Below are positions 1-9,197 of a stretch of DNA of 48,899 nucleotides, one piece after another. Positions within the stretch are counted from its first letter, which is position 1; each line of letters begins with the position of its first letter. The translations under genes and the position numbers were made by a program. Below the pieces are notes generated by a model, which was given only the letters and a program-made list of their open reading frames with translations, was not told the origin of the DNA and ran no database searches. The stretch comes from Klebsiella pneumoniae (GTDB taxonomy: Bacteria; Pseudomonadota; Gammaproteobacteria; Pseudomonadales; Pseudohongiellaceae), in contig CAMBPO010000014.1 of the NCBI GenBank assembly GCA_945869725.1, forward strand, positions 1-48,899. Reading direction: 5' to 3'.

Positions 1-225
1 CCGGCATCCTTCACTAATAAAAATCTGCAGCCATCCTTAGCCCCAGCTTTCTGTTCGCCTTTTGAATTCAGCTAACCACCCTGTGTGTCAGATTTGGATG
101 CAATCAAACAACACTTCAGGGCAAAGACGTTAGTTAACCGTTAATCAACTGGCCTGAAATGCCCTTCGGGCGCCCCTGCAACTAAGCTTGTTCTCTGTCG
201 TTTAACCCTTCGTCTTAAAACAACA

Positions 226-2334
226 GTGAGCTCGCAAGTGAAGCCGATTTCTAATCCGTCGCCCGTAATGCCTTGTCCATTAGCCAGGTCTTGCACTGTC
301 TCGCCGCTGAGCGCATGCCTGACCAGCCTTCTTGGGGTATTGGCATCAACAACCGTACTGGCACAGACTGCCGCGCCTCAGCTAACGTCTCTTGAGCTAA
401 CCTCTCTTGAGTTAAAACCAGCCGAGACAATCCCTCCTGCCGTTGAAGAAGTGTTAGTTACTGAACGCAGCCTGGAAAAAACCCTTCCGCTTGAACTCGC
501 CCGCTACGGCGCAGATCTGGAAATTGTTACCGAGCAGGTCACTAACCGGCACGGGTTTGTTGACGTGGCTCAGGCGCTGGAGATGCTGGTGCCGGGGCTG
601 CACCTGACAAGCCAGGCGGGAGCATTCAGTTACGTCAACGTGCAGATGCAGGGCTCACGCCCCAGTGATGTCCTTTGGACCGTAGATGGCATTCGCATCA
701 ACAACCGTCTTTACAACAGCACCAGTCCCGCAGACACGCTGCCTTCAGGCATGATCGAGCGCACGGAGGTATTAAAGGGCAGTCACGGCCTGATGTACGG
801 TACACAGGCGATTGCGGGTGTGGTTAATGTTGTGACGCGTGGATTTTCGGATACCACGGACGGGTCCGTGACAGTGGGTGCCGGCAGCCATGGCGCCTAC
901 CGGGCCAACGGCTATCTGCGGGGGTCTGTTGGTGAACACAAGCTGGTTGGCTGGTTATCGCGCGACTCCAGTGACGGCTATGAGATCTATGACGTCTATC
1001 AGCCAAACGCTGTCAATCGCGAACGCGGATACGACGTGGACAGTGTTGGACTTAAATACGGATTCGACTTCAGCCCTGAACTAAGTCTGAGCCTGACCGG
1101 CATGCACACCGACGCACGGCTCGACTATCCCAACGTCAGCAATGTCTCGGTCAATGACCGTACAGAAGACATACTCAGCGCCAAACTGGACTATCTCCCC
1201 AGTGAGCGCGCGAGTTTTTATGCCAAGGCGTATGTTCATGACTGGGACACAGACTATTACACACCACCAAACCCTTCAGCCTACTGGGGCTATCGGGACA
1301 AAGGCGTCTCCGCCGCGATGGCCATCGCCGACGATCGCTGGTTTGAGTACCACCTCGGGTACGATTTCCAGACCTATAAGGGACAGGATCAGGTACTGCT
1401 GATAGCCGGACAAGAGGAGAAAGTGCACGCACTGTTCACGCAGATACGCAGCCAGGACACACTCTCGCAACGCGCCCGCTTTGCCGCCGGGCTTCGATAT
1501 AACAACACCGATGGCACCGACTCAACCGTGTGGAACGTCTCGGGCGTTTACGATCTTACCGACCGGCTGTTTATACAGGGCATGGTGGCGACGTCTTTTA
1601 TGCTGCCCAGCGCTGAGAATCTGTATCGCATCCATTGCCCTACCGGCGTCAACTGCACCCACGGCAACCCAAATCTGGCCCCTGAGCAGAGCCTAGCAGT
1701 GAATCTGTCGCTCGGTGGACAACTCACGTTTGGGCAACGGATGCTGGAGTGGCAACTCAATAGCTGGGATCGCACCGTGGACAATCTGATCACCACCGCA
1801 CCAATACCTGTCGCGCAACTGGGTGCATTCCCAGCGGGTTTTACGCGGACGTTTATCAATATTGCTGACAAAACGGATGTCACCGGCACTGAACTGCTGC
1901 TGAGCGGCGCTTTGTCTGATGCGATGACGTTTGATGTCAGCTACACCTACAGCAAGGAACTGGCGCGTGGGACTCGCACCCAGATCATGGACAGGCCCCG
2001 CCGCCAGTACCGCGGTGCGCTGAGTTATCAGTCAACACGATGGCCCGTCGGTGCCAATGTCGCGGTTAAGTTCACCGGCGAGAAAACCGCCAATGTCACC
2101 GGCTTTGGCCTGCAGGCGTATGCTGACAACTACGTCGTCGACGCGGGTGTGCATGTTTACCTGGATCAGGACCGTGCACACCGAGTCACGCTACGCCTGG
2201 AGAATCTGCTGGATGAAACCTATGCCACCGCGGTCAACTCTGCCGTGCTGGCCGGCACAGCCAATCAGCGGTTCCTGTGGCAACGCCTTGCGCCGCCGCG
2301 CACTGTGCATCTGAATTACAGTTACAACTTCTGA
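226..2334 (+). CDS. TonB-dependent outer-membrane receptor
   Basis: Outer-membrane beta-barrel receptor that would import a scarce ligand using energy from TonB. The 702-residue product has a long N-terminus with a hydrophobic export segment around residues 25-46 ending near VLAQ, a TonB-box-like EEVLVT near 74-79, a plug domain with the usual VDGIRINN and GSHGLMYGTQAIAGVVNVVT elements, and a barrel ending in an aromatic residue (NYSYNF). The start is uncertain: GTG at 226 has no clear Shine-Dalgarno, and an in-frame ATG at 268 has none either. It leads an operon, since the PepSY gene begins one base after its stop. PepSY proteins next to such receptors usually point to iron-siderophore or other metal uptake, so that is the likely ligand class, by inference. 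No Fur-like site was recognised upstream. Confidence 0.93.
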   Translation: MSSQVKPISNPSPVMPCPLARSCTVSPLSACLTSLLGVLASTTVLAQTAAPQLTSLELTSLELKPAETIPPAVEEVLVTERSLEKTLPLELARYGADLEIVTEQVTNRHGFVDVAQALEMLVPGLHLTSQAGAFSYVNVQMQGSRPSDVLWTVDGIRINNRLYNSTSPADTLPSGMIERTEVLKGSHGLMYGTQAIAGVVNVVTRGFSDTTDGSVTVGAGSHGAYRANGYLRGSVGEHKLVGWLSRDSSDGYEIYDVYQPNAVNRERGYDVDSVGLKYGFDFSPELSLSLTGMHTDARLDYPNVSNVSVNDRTEDILSAKLDYLPSERASFYAKAYVHDWDTDYYTPPNPSAYWGYRDKGVSAAMAIADDRWFEYHLGYDFQTYKGQDQVLLIAGQEEKVHALFTQIRSQDTLSQRARFAAGLRYNNTDGTDSTVWNVSGVYDLTDRLFIQGMVATSFMLPSAENLYRIHCPTGVNCTHGNPNLAPEQSLAVNLSLGGQLTFGQRMLEWQLNSWDRTVDNLITTAPIPVAQLGAFPAGFTRTFINIADKTDVTGTELLLSGALSDAMTFDVSYTYSKELARGTRTQIMDRPRRQYRGALSYQSTRWPVGANVAVKFTGEKTANVTGFGLQAYADNYVVDAGVHVYLDQDRAHRVTLRLENLLDETYATAVNSAVLAGTANQRFLWQRLAPPRTVHLNYSYNF
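382..411 (+). repeat. 15-bp in-frame tandem duplication in the receptor N-terminus
   Basis: Two adjacent 15-base units (382-396 and 397-411) differ at one base and encode LTSLE twice. They lie between the signal peptide and the TonB box, in what should be a flexible region. Confidence 0.8.
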
Positions 2335-2335
2335 C

Positions 2336-3913
2336 ATGCGCTACCTACTGCTGCTACATCGCTACCTGGCAGTTGCCGTTGGTGTCTTGATGACACTGTG
2401 GTGCCTGTCAGGGTTTGTCATGATGTACCAGAGTTTCCCCGAGCTATCGCCTGCCCAGCGGCTTGCCGGCCTGCAAACGCTGGATCTGGATTCCTGCTGC
2501 ACGCCGGGGGATCTGCGGCCGCACGATGACACACCGGTCGGGAACTTCCGCATTGAAATGCTGCTTGGCGAGCCTGTGTTACGGCTTGCCTCGTCTGCCG
2601 GTACGCAGGAGGTGATCCGCCTGCACAGTGGTTCTGCGCTGCCGGAGCTGACGCAGGCTCAGGTGTTGGAGGTGGCTGCTCAGTATGCGCGAGGAAACGG
2701 GATTACCGGTATACCCGCCGCTTTGGGGACAACCGACGGTGATCAATGGACATTGCTGGATGCTCGCCGCAACGCCCCTGCATGGCACGTTGCCCTGAAC
2801 GATCCACGTGGCACGCAGATCTACATCAATGGGCGCACGGGCGAGGTTTTTCAGCAAAGTAATCGCCGGGAACGGGTCATGTCCTGGTTCGGTGCCATTC
2901 CCCACTGGATTTATTTCAGCCAGCTGCGGATGAGCCCGGCCGTGTGGACTAACGTGGTTATCTGGACGTCCGTGCTGGGAAGTTTTCTTGCGGCCACCGG
3001 GCTGTATATCGGGATTTCACGCGTAGGCTGGCGGCAACTGCAACGCTCGTCGGCAAACTCCGCTGCGCTCATGTCGCTCTCGCCCTATCAAGGCTGGTGG
3101 TACTGGCATCACATGGCTGGGCTGGTCTTTGGTGTGTTGACACTGACCTGGGTTTTCAGTGGCTTGCTCACCATGAACCCGTGGGGCTGGCTCAGTGGCT
3201 CAAGTCCGGAAATACGCAGGTACCAAAGCGACCTGGGCGGCATCACTCGCTGGGCAGATCTGCGGCAGCTGCTGACTGCGCTCAGCAACAACGAGGCATC
3301 GGTCACACAGCAGCCGGGACTCGTACAGCTGACTCCTCAGCCGTTTTTGCAGCAGGCTTTTTTCCTGGGTCACTCTGCTGATTCAGCCACCGTGCGCTAC
3401 GACGCAACGGGGAACAGCGCGCTACTGAACAGTGATCAGATCCGCGCCGGCGTGAGTAATTTGGGGGTCCCTCTGACAAGTGTTGAGCTGCTGTTCCGTG
3501 AAGACAGCTATTACTTCGGCCACAAACGCACGGTAGAGCTTCCTGTTGTGCGGGTTTTGACTGCCGATGCAGACGCCACACGCCTGTACATCAATCCGCA
3601 GACGGGGCAGGTGAGAGCTATCGGCAGCACTGGTCGCCTGTCACGCTGGGTGCGCACCGGACTGCATGACCTTGATTTTCCGGTGATCCGAAACCGCCCG
3701 TGGTGGGATTTGTTGGTCATTGTGCTGTTAAGTGGTGTCACCGCCGTGTGCATCACCGGAACCTGGATGGCGCTGCGTCGCGTGCGGCGGGACTTTTGCA
3801 CGGGCTTTCGCACGGCCTTTCGCCGCAGCCCCTCCTCACGACTTCATCACAAACCACACGCTAATCACAACCCACGACCTCATCACAAACCAGAGCAGGG
3901 AAACCGGACATGA
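2336..3913 (+). CDS. PepSY-associated transmembrane protein with His-rich tail
   Basis: Inner-membrane protein of the PepSY_TM type, 525 residues. Four hydrophobic helices are visible at about 9-31, 205-227, 259-281 and 458-481. Two periplasmic PepSY-like segments contain the signature YINGRTGEV (163-171) and YINPQTGQV (near 418-426). Histidines at the helix ends (H8, H190, H258-H259 and the TGLHDLDF motif) match what the family shows. Proteins of this family next to TonB receptors are thought to act in iron or metal uptake, possibly as reductases; that role is inference here. The C-terminal tail holds six histidines between residues 504 and 517, encoded by an 18-base repeat, and could bind metal. 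It starts one base after the receptor stop and overlaps the next gene by four bases (ATGA), so the three are cotranscribed. Confidence 0.9.
   Translation: MRYLLLLHRYLAVAVGVLMTLWCLSGFVMMYQSFPELSPAQRLAGLQTLDLDSCCTPGDLRPHDDTPVGNFRIEMLLGEPVLRLASSAGTQEVIRLHSGSALPELTQAQVLEVAAQYARGNGITGIPAALGTTDGDQWTLLDARRNAPAWHVALNDPRGTQIYINGRTGEVFQQSNRRERVMSWFGAIPHWIYFSQLRMSPAVWTNVVIWTSVLGSFLAATGLYIGISRVGWRQLQRSSANSAALMSLSPYQGWWYWHHMAGLVFGVLTLTWVFSGLLTMNPWGWLSGSSPEIRRYQSDLGGITRWADLRQLLTALSNNEASVTQQPGLVQLTPQPFLQQAFFLGHSADSATVRYDATGNSALLNSDQIRAGVSNLGVPLTSVELLFREDSYYFGHKRTVELPVVRVLTADADATRLYINPQTGQVRAIGSTGRLSRWVRTGLHDLDFPVIRNRPWWDLLVIVLLSGVTAVCITGTWMALRRVRRDFCTGFRTAFRRSPSSRLHHKPHANHNPRPHHKPEQGNRT
3845..3898 (+). repeat. 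18-bp tandem repeat, three copies, encoding a His-rich tail
   Basis: Units at 3845-3862, 3863-3880 and 3881-3898 share the core CATCACAAACCA, with divergence in the middle copy. They encode most of the histidine-rich C-terminus of the PepSY protein. Confidence 0.8.
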
Positions 3914-4440
3914 ACTCATTACACTCTTTACAAAATTTATCCCTTTTACCCTTTAACCGTTGTGTAAACCGTTCACGGGCATTGTTGATGCTGATGTCAG
4001 CCGGAATGCTGCTGCAGTGCACTGCCGACGAACCGGCCACACCAACGGCGGTGAACGGCTGGATAGAGTTTCCACTGAGCGAGCATACGTATTCAGCCAG
4101 CAACACGCCCTTTTTGCACGGGCACTACGCGATACCCGTTCCTGCCGGTGAGGCGCTGGAATACAAGCTCAGACTCAATGAGGGAGATACCATTGTGTAT
4201 CAGTGGAGCGTTGAGATGATGCTGGCCGGACTGCTGGACGTGGAGTTTCACGGCCACACCGACCGCGAACCCGGCGCAGACGGCCTGCTGATGTTTTACA
4301 ACATCCATCGAAATGGCCAGGAAAGCGGAACCCTGACCGCGCCTTTTTCGGGCATACACGGCTGGTACCTCAACAATAAGTCCGCTGAGGACATTGTTGT
4401 TCACCTTGAGGTGGCGGGTTTTTACACCGTAGAACCCTGA
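3910..4440 (+). CDS. Small exported protein, possible membrane anchor or lipoprotein
   Basis: 176-residue protein overlapping the PepSY gene by four bases. A hydrophobic stretch at about 24-37 follows a short basic region and ends in LLQC (C37), which resembles a lipobox, but glutamine before the cysteine is atypical; it may instead be a plain signal peptide or an anchor. The mature part has VPAGEALEYKLRL, YQWSVE, DVEFHGHTD and GIHGWYLNN, resembling small uncharacterised membrane-anchored periplasmic proteins that I recall from metal-resistance and metal-uptake loci. The HGH and IHGWY histidines could bind metal. Function is unknown; its position in the operon suggests it assists the receptor and PepSY protein in the periplasm. 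Confidence 0.8.
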   Translation: MNSLHSLQNLSLLPFNRCVNRSRALLMLMSAGMLLQCTADEPATPTAVNGWIEFPLSEHTYSASNTPFLHGHYAIPVPAGEALEYKLRLNEGDTIVYQWSVEMMLAGLLDVEFHGHTDREPGADGLLMFYNIHRNGQESGTLTAPFSGIHGWYLNNKSAEDIVVHLEVAGFYTVEP

Positions 4441-4482
4441 GCAGGCGTTGATGCGGCCAGGCGGTCGGATATGCTGTCGCTG

Positions 4483-5772
4483 TTAATCACGCACCCAGCT
4501 GTTCTGCGACGACAGTGCACGCACGTGCAGCAATCTGGCGTCAAAGTTTGTTCTGTCGATACCAAACACTTCGAAGAGACTTTCAAAACCGGCACTGGCT
4601 GACTGCTCGGCAGAAGCACTCGGCAGTCCGGGCACCAGCGCAGGATTCGCCAGCGCGGCGGCCGCATGCATGAGTCCTGCATCGCGAGTACCGCTGATCA
4701 GCACAAACTGGTTGCCGCTGCCAGCGGTCCACGTTGCCAGCAAACCCAGATCACGAAAAGGCTCGCCCTTCTCAGGCAGGCCGGCGGTACTGGTGTACAA
4801 CTGGCCGGTAGCGCGGTCGTAGATCTCATCGAAGGTATTGCCCGGTAACAGGCTTGAAGTGGTGAAAAACAAGTTGTTTAGCTTGTCCAGGCCGCTGATG
4901 TACCCGATGTAGACAATGTGATTATCGCGAAGATCCGCCGTTGTCACCCGCGACATCATCTTGACCTGATAGTGTTTGCCTGTCGCATTGACCAGTGGCG
5001 CCACCGTCATCAAGGCGCTGGCGCTGCCCTCTGGCATGTAGGTCATGTCCAGATCCCGAAAGTAGTTCTGCAGTTCGGTATCCTGCATAAACAGATTATT
5101 CAGGTCGTCACGGGAGTTGATATAAAAATCCCGCACCATACGCGTGATTGCGCCGCGCTCGTCAAGCTCACCAAAAATATAATAGTCACCCATCACCAGC
5201 AGGATAGGGATGTCGTCGTCCGCGATGGTTTGCCAGATGGCGTGATCCAGCGCGGCGTCCAGATGTCTGGCAAACGCTGGCGGCTGATGCTGCGACCACT
5301 GCAGCAGGTTCAGCCCCGCAAGCACAACAACAAGGGCAGCCAGCATGCCGGTCAGCCACCGCCGGTGCCAATCAAAGGTTGGAGCTGACAGCGGCAACTG
5401 CTGGCGGTCAACGGCGATAATTGTGTACTGTCCCTTGGGGATTTGCAGCTGCAGGGCCGGCGCGGGGTCACAGCCCTGATAGTATTTATCGAGACGACTG
5501 CGCAGTTGATGGATGTAGACGCGCACCGCGGAATCGCGGGACACGTCAAACGAGCTGTCTCTGCCAAGCACATCAACCGCAACATCAAATTCTTTGGGTT
5601 GCCTGGATTCAAGCGCGCAGTTAATCAGGTAGTCCAGCAGCTGTAAGTAAACGACGGATTTGCCCAGCGCGCCACTGGCCACAATCTGCTCGCGGGCATC
5701 ACGTATCGATTGTGCGCTGCAGTTGGTCAGCAGTTGGATGGCGTTAGTCTTCTCGTCGCTGACAGGCTTCAT
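4483..5772 (-). CDS. Membrane-spanning winged-helix transcriptional regulator
   Basis: 429-residue one-component regulator with a cytoplasmic DNA-binding region (about 35-120), one transmembrane helix (about 139-157) and a large periplasmic C-terminal domain, so the layout is CadC-like. The N-terminal part has the pattern of winged-helix domains that follow VYLQLLDYLI: FDVAVDVLGRD, then RVYIHQLRSRLDKYY as the likely recognition helix and IPKGQYTI as the wing. The periplasmic domain is not one I can name. Its start codon overlaps the stop of the upstream acyl-CoA ligase as ATGA, so the two are translationally coupled. It converges on the TonB receptor operon; targets cannot be read from sequence. 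Confidence 0.82.
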   Translation of the reverse strand: MKPVSDEKTNAIQLLTNCSAQSIRDAREQIVASGALGKSVVYLQLLDYLINCALESRQPKEFDVAVDVLGRDSSFDVSRDSAVRVYIHQLRSRLDKYYQGCDPAPALQLQIPKGQYTIIAVDRQQLPLSAPTFDWHRRWLTGMLAALVVVLAGLNLLQWSQHQPPAFARHLDAALDHAIWQTIADDDIPILLVMGDYYIFGELDERGAITRMVRDFYINSRDDLNNLFMQDTELQNYFRDLDMTYMPEGSASALMTVAPLVNATGKHYQVKMMSRVTTADLRDNHIVYIGYISGLDKLNNLFFTTSSLLPGNTFDEIYDRATGQLYTSTAGLPEKGEPFRDLGLLATWTAGSGNQFVLISGTRDAGLMHAAAALANPALVPGLPSASAEQSASAGFESLFEVFGIDRTNFDARLLHVRALSSQNSWVRD

Positions 5773-7397
5773 AGGGGTTGGGTGTCCCAGATATCATCAT
5801 AACGCGCGCGCAGAACCTTCTTGTCGATTTTTCCCGTTGCCGTCAGCGGCACACTGGCGAAGATCACCTTGTCCGGCTTCCACCACTTCACGATGTGCGG
5901 CGCCAGAAAGGTCTGCACTGCTTCCTCGGTGAGCTCGACGTCGTCATGGCATTCGATCACCAGTAGAGGCCGCTCTTCCCATTTGGGGTGCGGGACGCCG
6001 ATCACCGCGGCGATTTTTACGCCTGGGCAGCCAACCGCGACGTTTTCCAGGTCGATGGAGGAAATCCATTCTCCGCCCGACTTGATCACATCCTTCTTGC
6101 GGTCGGTGATGCGCATAAAGCCGGCTGCGTCGATCGTGGCGATGTCACCGGTGTCGAACCAGCCGTCTGCGTTCGTGGCGTCGCTGTCCTTGCGGAAATA
6201 GCGGCGGATGGTCCACGGCCCTCGCACCAGCAGCGCGCCAGAGTTCTTGTCGTCCCACGGCAGGTCGCGGCCATCTTCGCCCACGATCTTGAGCTCGATG
6301 CCAAACTGCAGGCGGCCCTGCCGTGTCCAGATGGCTTCGTCCATCGCCTCTTCGCCGGCTTCGGCCAGCTCCGGCGTTGGTGTCGCGATCACGCCCAGCG
6401 GACAAGTCTCGGTCATGCCCCAGATCTGTAGTACGCGAACACCGTACTTTTTCTTGAAACCCTCCGCCATCGCGCGCGGCACTGCCGACCCGCCGATGAC
6501 AACACGCTGCAAACTGCCGGTTGTCTCACCGGTCTTTTCGAGATGCGCGAGATACAGGGTCCAGATTGTTGGCACGCCACCGGAGAACGTCACGCCCTCG
6601 CTGACAATGAGTTCCTGCAGGCTTGCGCCGTCCATCTTGTCGCACGGGAACACCAGCTTGCAGCCATTGATCGGCGCCGCAAACGGCAGGCCCCACGCTG
6701 TTGCGTGATACAGCGAAGAGCAGGGCATCACCACATCAAAGGCATCAAATCCAAACGCACTCGCCAGCCCCGATGCCATTGCGTGCAACACGACCGCGCG
6801 ATGCGAATACAGTACGCCCTTCGGATCGCCCGTGGTACCCGATGTGTAACACAGAAACGCGCCCAGATTTTCCTCGACTACCGGCCAGTTAAATTCCGCG
6901 CGCTCCTTGTCGAGCAGGCTCTCATACCCCAATGCACCAACGGTGCCGGGCGTCAGACGCGCATCGTCCGATAACATCACATAGGTTTTGATGGTGCTCA
7001 GGTAGGGTGCGATGCGCTCGACCACGGCAAGGAAGTTGCGGTCGAACAGCAGTACCGAGCTTTCGGCGTGATTGATGGTGTAGATGATCTGATCGTCGTA
7101 CAGCCGCGGGTTGGCTGTGTGCAGCACCGCGCCAATCCCCGGCACCGCATAAAACAGTTCGAAATGCCGGTGCGTATTCCAGGCGAGACTGGATACCCGA
7201 TCGCCCTGCGCAACGCCCAGCCGCGTCAGCGCGTTGGCAGCCTGCCCCGACCGCTTCAGCGCGCCGGCATACGTGTATCGCCACATGGGTTCGTCGACGA
7301 GGCGCGTGACGATCTCGCGCCGTGCATGCGCGCTCGCCGCGAACTTTAGGATATCGATGATCTGCAGCGGCGGTGTCTGCATCAGGCCTGCGGTCAT
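5769..7397 (-). CDS. Medium/long-chain acyl-CoA ligase (AMP-forming)
   Basis: 542-residue adenylate-forming enzyme that would activate a carboxylic acid to its CoA thioester via an acyl-AMP. The phosphate-binding motif YTSGTTGDPKG lies at about 184-194, the GWFDTGDIATID and RKKDVIKSGGEWIS motifs lie in the C-terminal half, and the catalytic lysine is K523 in TATGKIDKK. Length and motifs fit the FadD/DmdB-like group; chain length preference cannot be read. The ATG has a good Shine-Dalgarno (GGGAG, five bases upstream). It is followed with an ATGA overlap by a membrane-spanning regulator, an unusual partner, which suggests the regulator senses something linked to the substrate. Confidence 0.93.
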   Translation of the reverse strand: MTAGLMQTPPLQIIDILKFAASAHARREIVTRLVDEPMWRYTYAGALKRSGQAANALTRLGVAQGDRVSSLAWNTHRHFELFYAVPGIGAVLHTANPRLYDDQIIYTINHAESSVLLFDRNFLAVVERIAPYLSTIKTYVMLSDDARLTPGTVGALGYESLLDKERAEFNWPVVEENLGAFLCYTSGTTGDPKGVLYSHRAVVLHAMASGLASAFGFDAFDVVMPCSSLYHATAWGLPFAAPINGCKLVFPCDKMDGASLQELIVSEGVTFSGGVPTIWTLYLAHLEKTGETTGSLQRVVIGGSAVPRAMAEGFKKKYGVRVLQIWGMTETCPLGVIATPTPELAEAGEEAMDEAIWTRQGRLQFGIELKIVGEDGRDLPWDDKNSGALLVRGPWTIRRYFRKDSDATNADGWFDTGDIATIDAAGFMRITDRKKDVIKSGGEWISSIDLENVAVGCPGVKIAAVIGVPHPKWEERPLLVIECHDDVELTEEAVQTFLAPHIVKWWKPDKVIFASVPLTATGKIDKKVLRARYDDIWDTQPL

Positions 7398-7494
7398 GGT
7401 GGCTCCCAGTGTTTTATTGTTGTGACAGGCTAGCGCTTAATTTCCGCCAGTGGCTACACCCCGACTTCACTGATACTTCTGCATGAAGGAATAG

Positions 7495-8328
7495 TTACTC
7501 GGGCTTGCGAAACTTTAATGTCATCCTGTCGCTTTCACCGATGGCTAAATATATTTCACGATCCACATTCCTCAGCCGAAGATCTGGCGGCAGCGTCCAG
7601 ACACCCTGCGGATAGTCTTTGGTATCTTTCGGGTTGGCATTGATCTCGGATGATTCAACAAACTCGAATCCGGCTCCGACTGCAAGCTCCTTGACATAGT
7701 CTTCGGTCACGTAGCCGGTGGTTTGCATCACGTCCATACTGGACCCCTGTGGAGCCCTGTGCTCAACGACACCCAGGATGCCGCCGGGTTTTAATGCCTC
7801 GTAAAAAGCCTCAAAGTATTCAGCCTCAAGGCCGGCCATAATCCAGTTGTGAACGTTTCGAAAAGTCAGGGCCATGTCGGCGCCTTCAGCGGGTCCGATG
7901 ACCGTCTCATTTGGAGGCAACAGGTGGCGTATTATCGCCTTGCCATACATGTCCGGCCGTTCCAGCAACTTTGCTTCAAAATTCTCAAGCGCCGTTCGAT
8001 GGTAACCAGTAGCCGAGTTAGGTGAAAAATGGGCACCATAGTATCGGCCCTGATTCCGCATATAAGGGGCGAGCACTTCCGTGTACCAACCGCCAGAGGG
8101 CCCAATCTCGATCAGGGTCATGTCAGGACGTAAACCAAAAAATCCCAGCGTCTCAATGGGGTGCCGGAATTGATTGCGCGCTATGTTAGCTGCGCTGCGA
8201 TGGTCACCGGTTATTAATTGCTCCAGAGTCAGCTGCGCTTCGTCATGATGATCCGCAAAAGCTAGTTGACTGAGCAGCAGTCCAAAACTCAGCGGAAGGA
8301 CAATAAGCAGGGATTTAGACAACTTCAT
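7495..8328 (-). CDS. Exported class I SAM-methyltransferase-like protein
   Basis: 277-residue protein with a clear Sec signal peptide (hydrophobic residues 7-24, likely cleaved after AFA before DHHDE). After it comes a Rossmann methyltransferase fold with the SAM-binding loop LIEIGPSGGWYTE (72-84), a central FRNVHNW segment and the KPGGILGVVEHR motif of motif III. SAM is not expected in the periplasm, so the exported enzyme either binds something else or acts before export. Exported proteins of this type do occur in proteobacteria, but their substrate is unknown to me. It lies 97 bases upstream of the acyl-CoA ligase on the same strand and 176 bases downstream of the YceI gene. Confidence 0.83.
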   Translation of the reverse strand: MKLSKSLLIVLPLSFGLLLSQLAFADHHDEAQLTLEQLITGDHRSAANIARNQFRHPIETLGFFGLRPDMTLIEIGPSGGWYTEVLAPYMRNQGRYYGAHFSPNSATGYHRTALENFEAKLLERPDMYGKAIIRHLLPPNETVIGPAEGADMALTFRNVHNWIMAGLEAEYFEAFYEALKPGGILGVVEHRAPQGSSMDVMQTTGYVTEDYVKELAVGAGFEFVESSEINANPKDTKDYPQGVWTLPPDLRLRNVDREIYLAIGESDRMTLKFRKPE

Positions 8329-8504
8329 TGCAGGTTCTCTAGTAGGAATTTCGAAGTCTATAAGTCTTGCATACTAAGGCGGTGCTTGACCATCACTGGC
8401 TAATCAGGACATTGAAGCAGGCAAAGTATGCCAGCCAGGACAATGCTGCATATGTGCTGGATCAATTGCTCATTGTGGTGGACTGCTCGGCATAGCCGTT
8501 GTCT

Positions 8505-9074
8505 TTATTGTGAAAACACATTCACTTCAATACGAATCTCGTTGGGCAGTGCCACGGTATCTGACCACCAACCCGTGCCGACTTCAAAATCCAGACGATT
8601 GACCGTCACCTCGCTGGTCAGGTTAAAGCGCGGACGACCGTCCTGCATCTCCATACCCAGGGTAAAGGGAAAGCTGATCGGGTGCGTTTTATCGCGGATA
8701 GTCAGTTGACCATCTGCGACAAAAGCACTGCCCGATTCGAGGCGACACTGGGTGGCCTGGAAGGTGGCCGTCGGGAACTCTGCTGCATTAAACATATCAA
8801 CATCCAGCAGGTATTCCTTCACTTCGGAGGTGTCGACGTAGATTTCAGCTATGGGGATGCTGACATTGATGGCACAGGCGCCAGGGTTCGCGGCGTCGAT
8901 GTCGAACGTTGCATCCACATTCCTGAACTCACCCTGACCGGGCACATCTTCGTAAGCGTAATGGAAGATCACGCGGGAGTCGCCGGGTGAGAGTGTCCAC
9001 GTGGCGGCTTGCGCTGATACGCCGACAAATGCGGCAAGTGAAAGCAGTGCTGTGAATGAGCGCAGTGTTCGCAT
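8505..9074 (-). CDS. YceI family periplasmic protein
   Basis: 189-residue exported protein with a signal peptide cleaved near VSAQA-A. The mature part is a YceI lipocalin-like barrel: WTLSPGDSRVIFHY at the start, then a conserved FPTATFQ strand, the GQLTIRDKTHPISFPF segment typical of the family, and a GTGWWSDTVALPNEIRI ending. Members bind long isoprenoid or lipid-like molecules, and some are induced by base or osmotic stress. Two cysteines are present (CAINV and TQCRLE). A GGAG sequence sits about ten bases before the ATG. It is divergent from the sugar dehydrogenase gene, so the 123-base gap should hold both promoters. Confidence 0.92.
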   Translation of the reverse strand: MRTLRSFTALLSLAAFVGVSAQAATWTLSPGDSRVIFHYAYEDVPGQGEFRNVDATFDIDAANPGACAINVSIPIAEIYVDTSEVKEYLLDVDMFNAAEFPTATFQATQCRLESGSAFVADGQLTIRDKTHPISFPFTLGMEMQDGRPRFNLTSEVTVNRLDFEVGTGWWSDTVALPNEIRIEVNVFSQ

Positions 9075-9197
9075 GATAGAGTGACTCCGGGTTTAAATTT
9101 GAGTAAGGTATAGCGCTTGATGTTTGTCGGCATTTTAATGTGTTTGACCCGATACTACGAGTCGCTTGTTGTGAACATTTAAAAGGAGAAATTAGAG

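Noticed and set aside
161..171. GCCCTTCGGGC hairpin upstream of the first receptor
   Set aside because: Only four base pairs around a three-base loop, with no T-run and no wider riboswitch-like conserved parts; chance is sufficient.
1..225. Search for the end of an upstream gene or an RNA element
   Set aside because: No open frame with domain content and no conserved RNA motif was seen; probably only the promoter region of the first operon.
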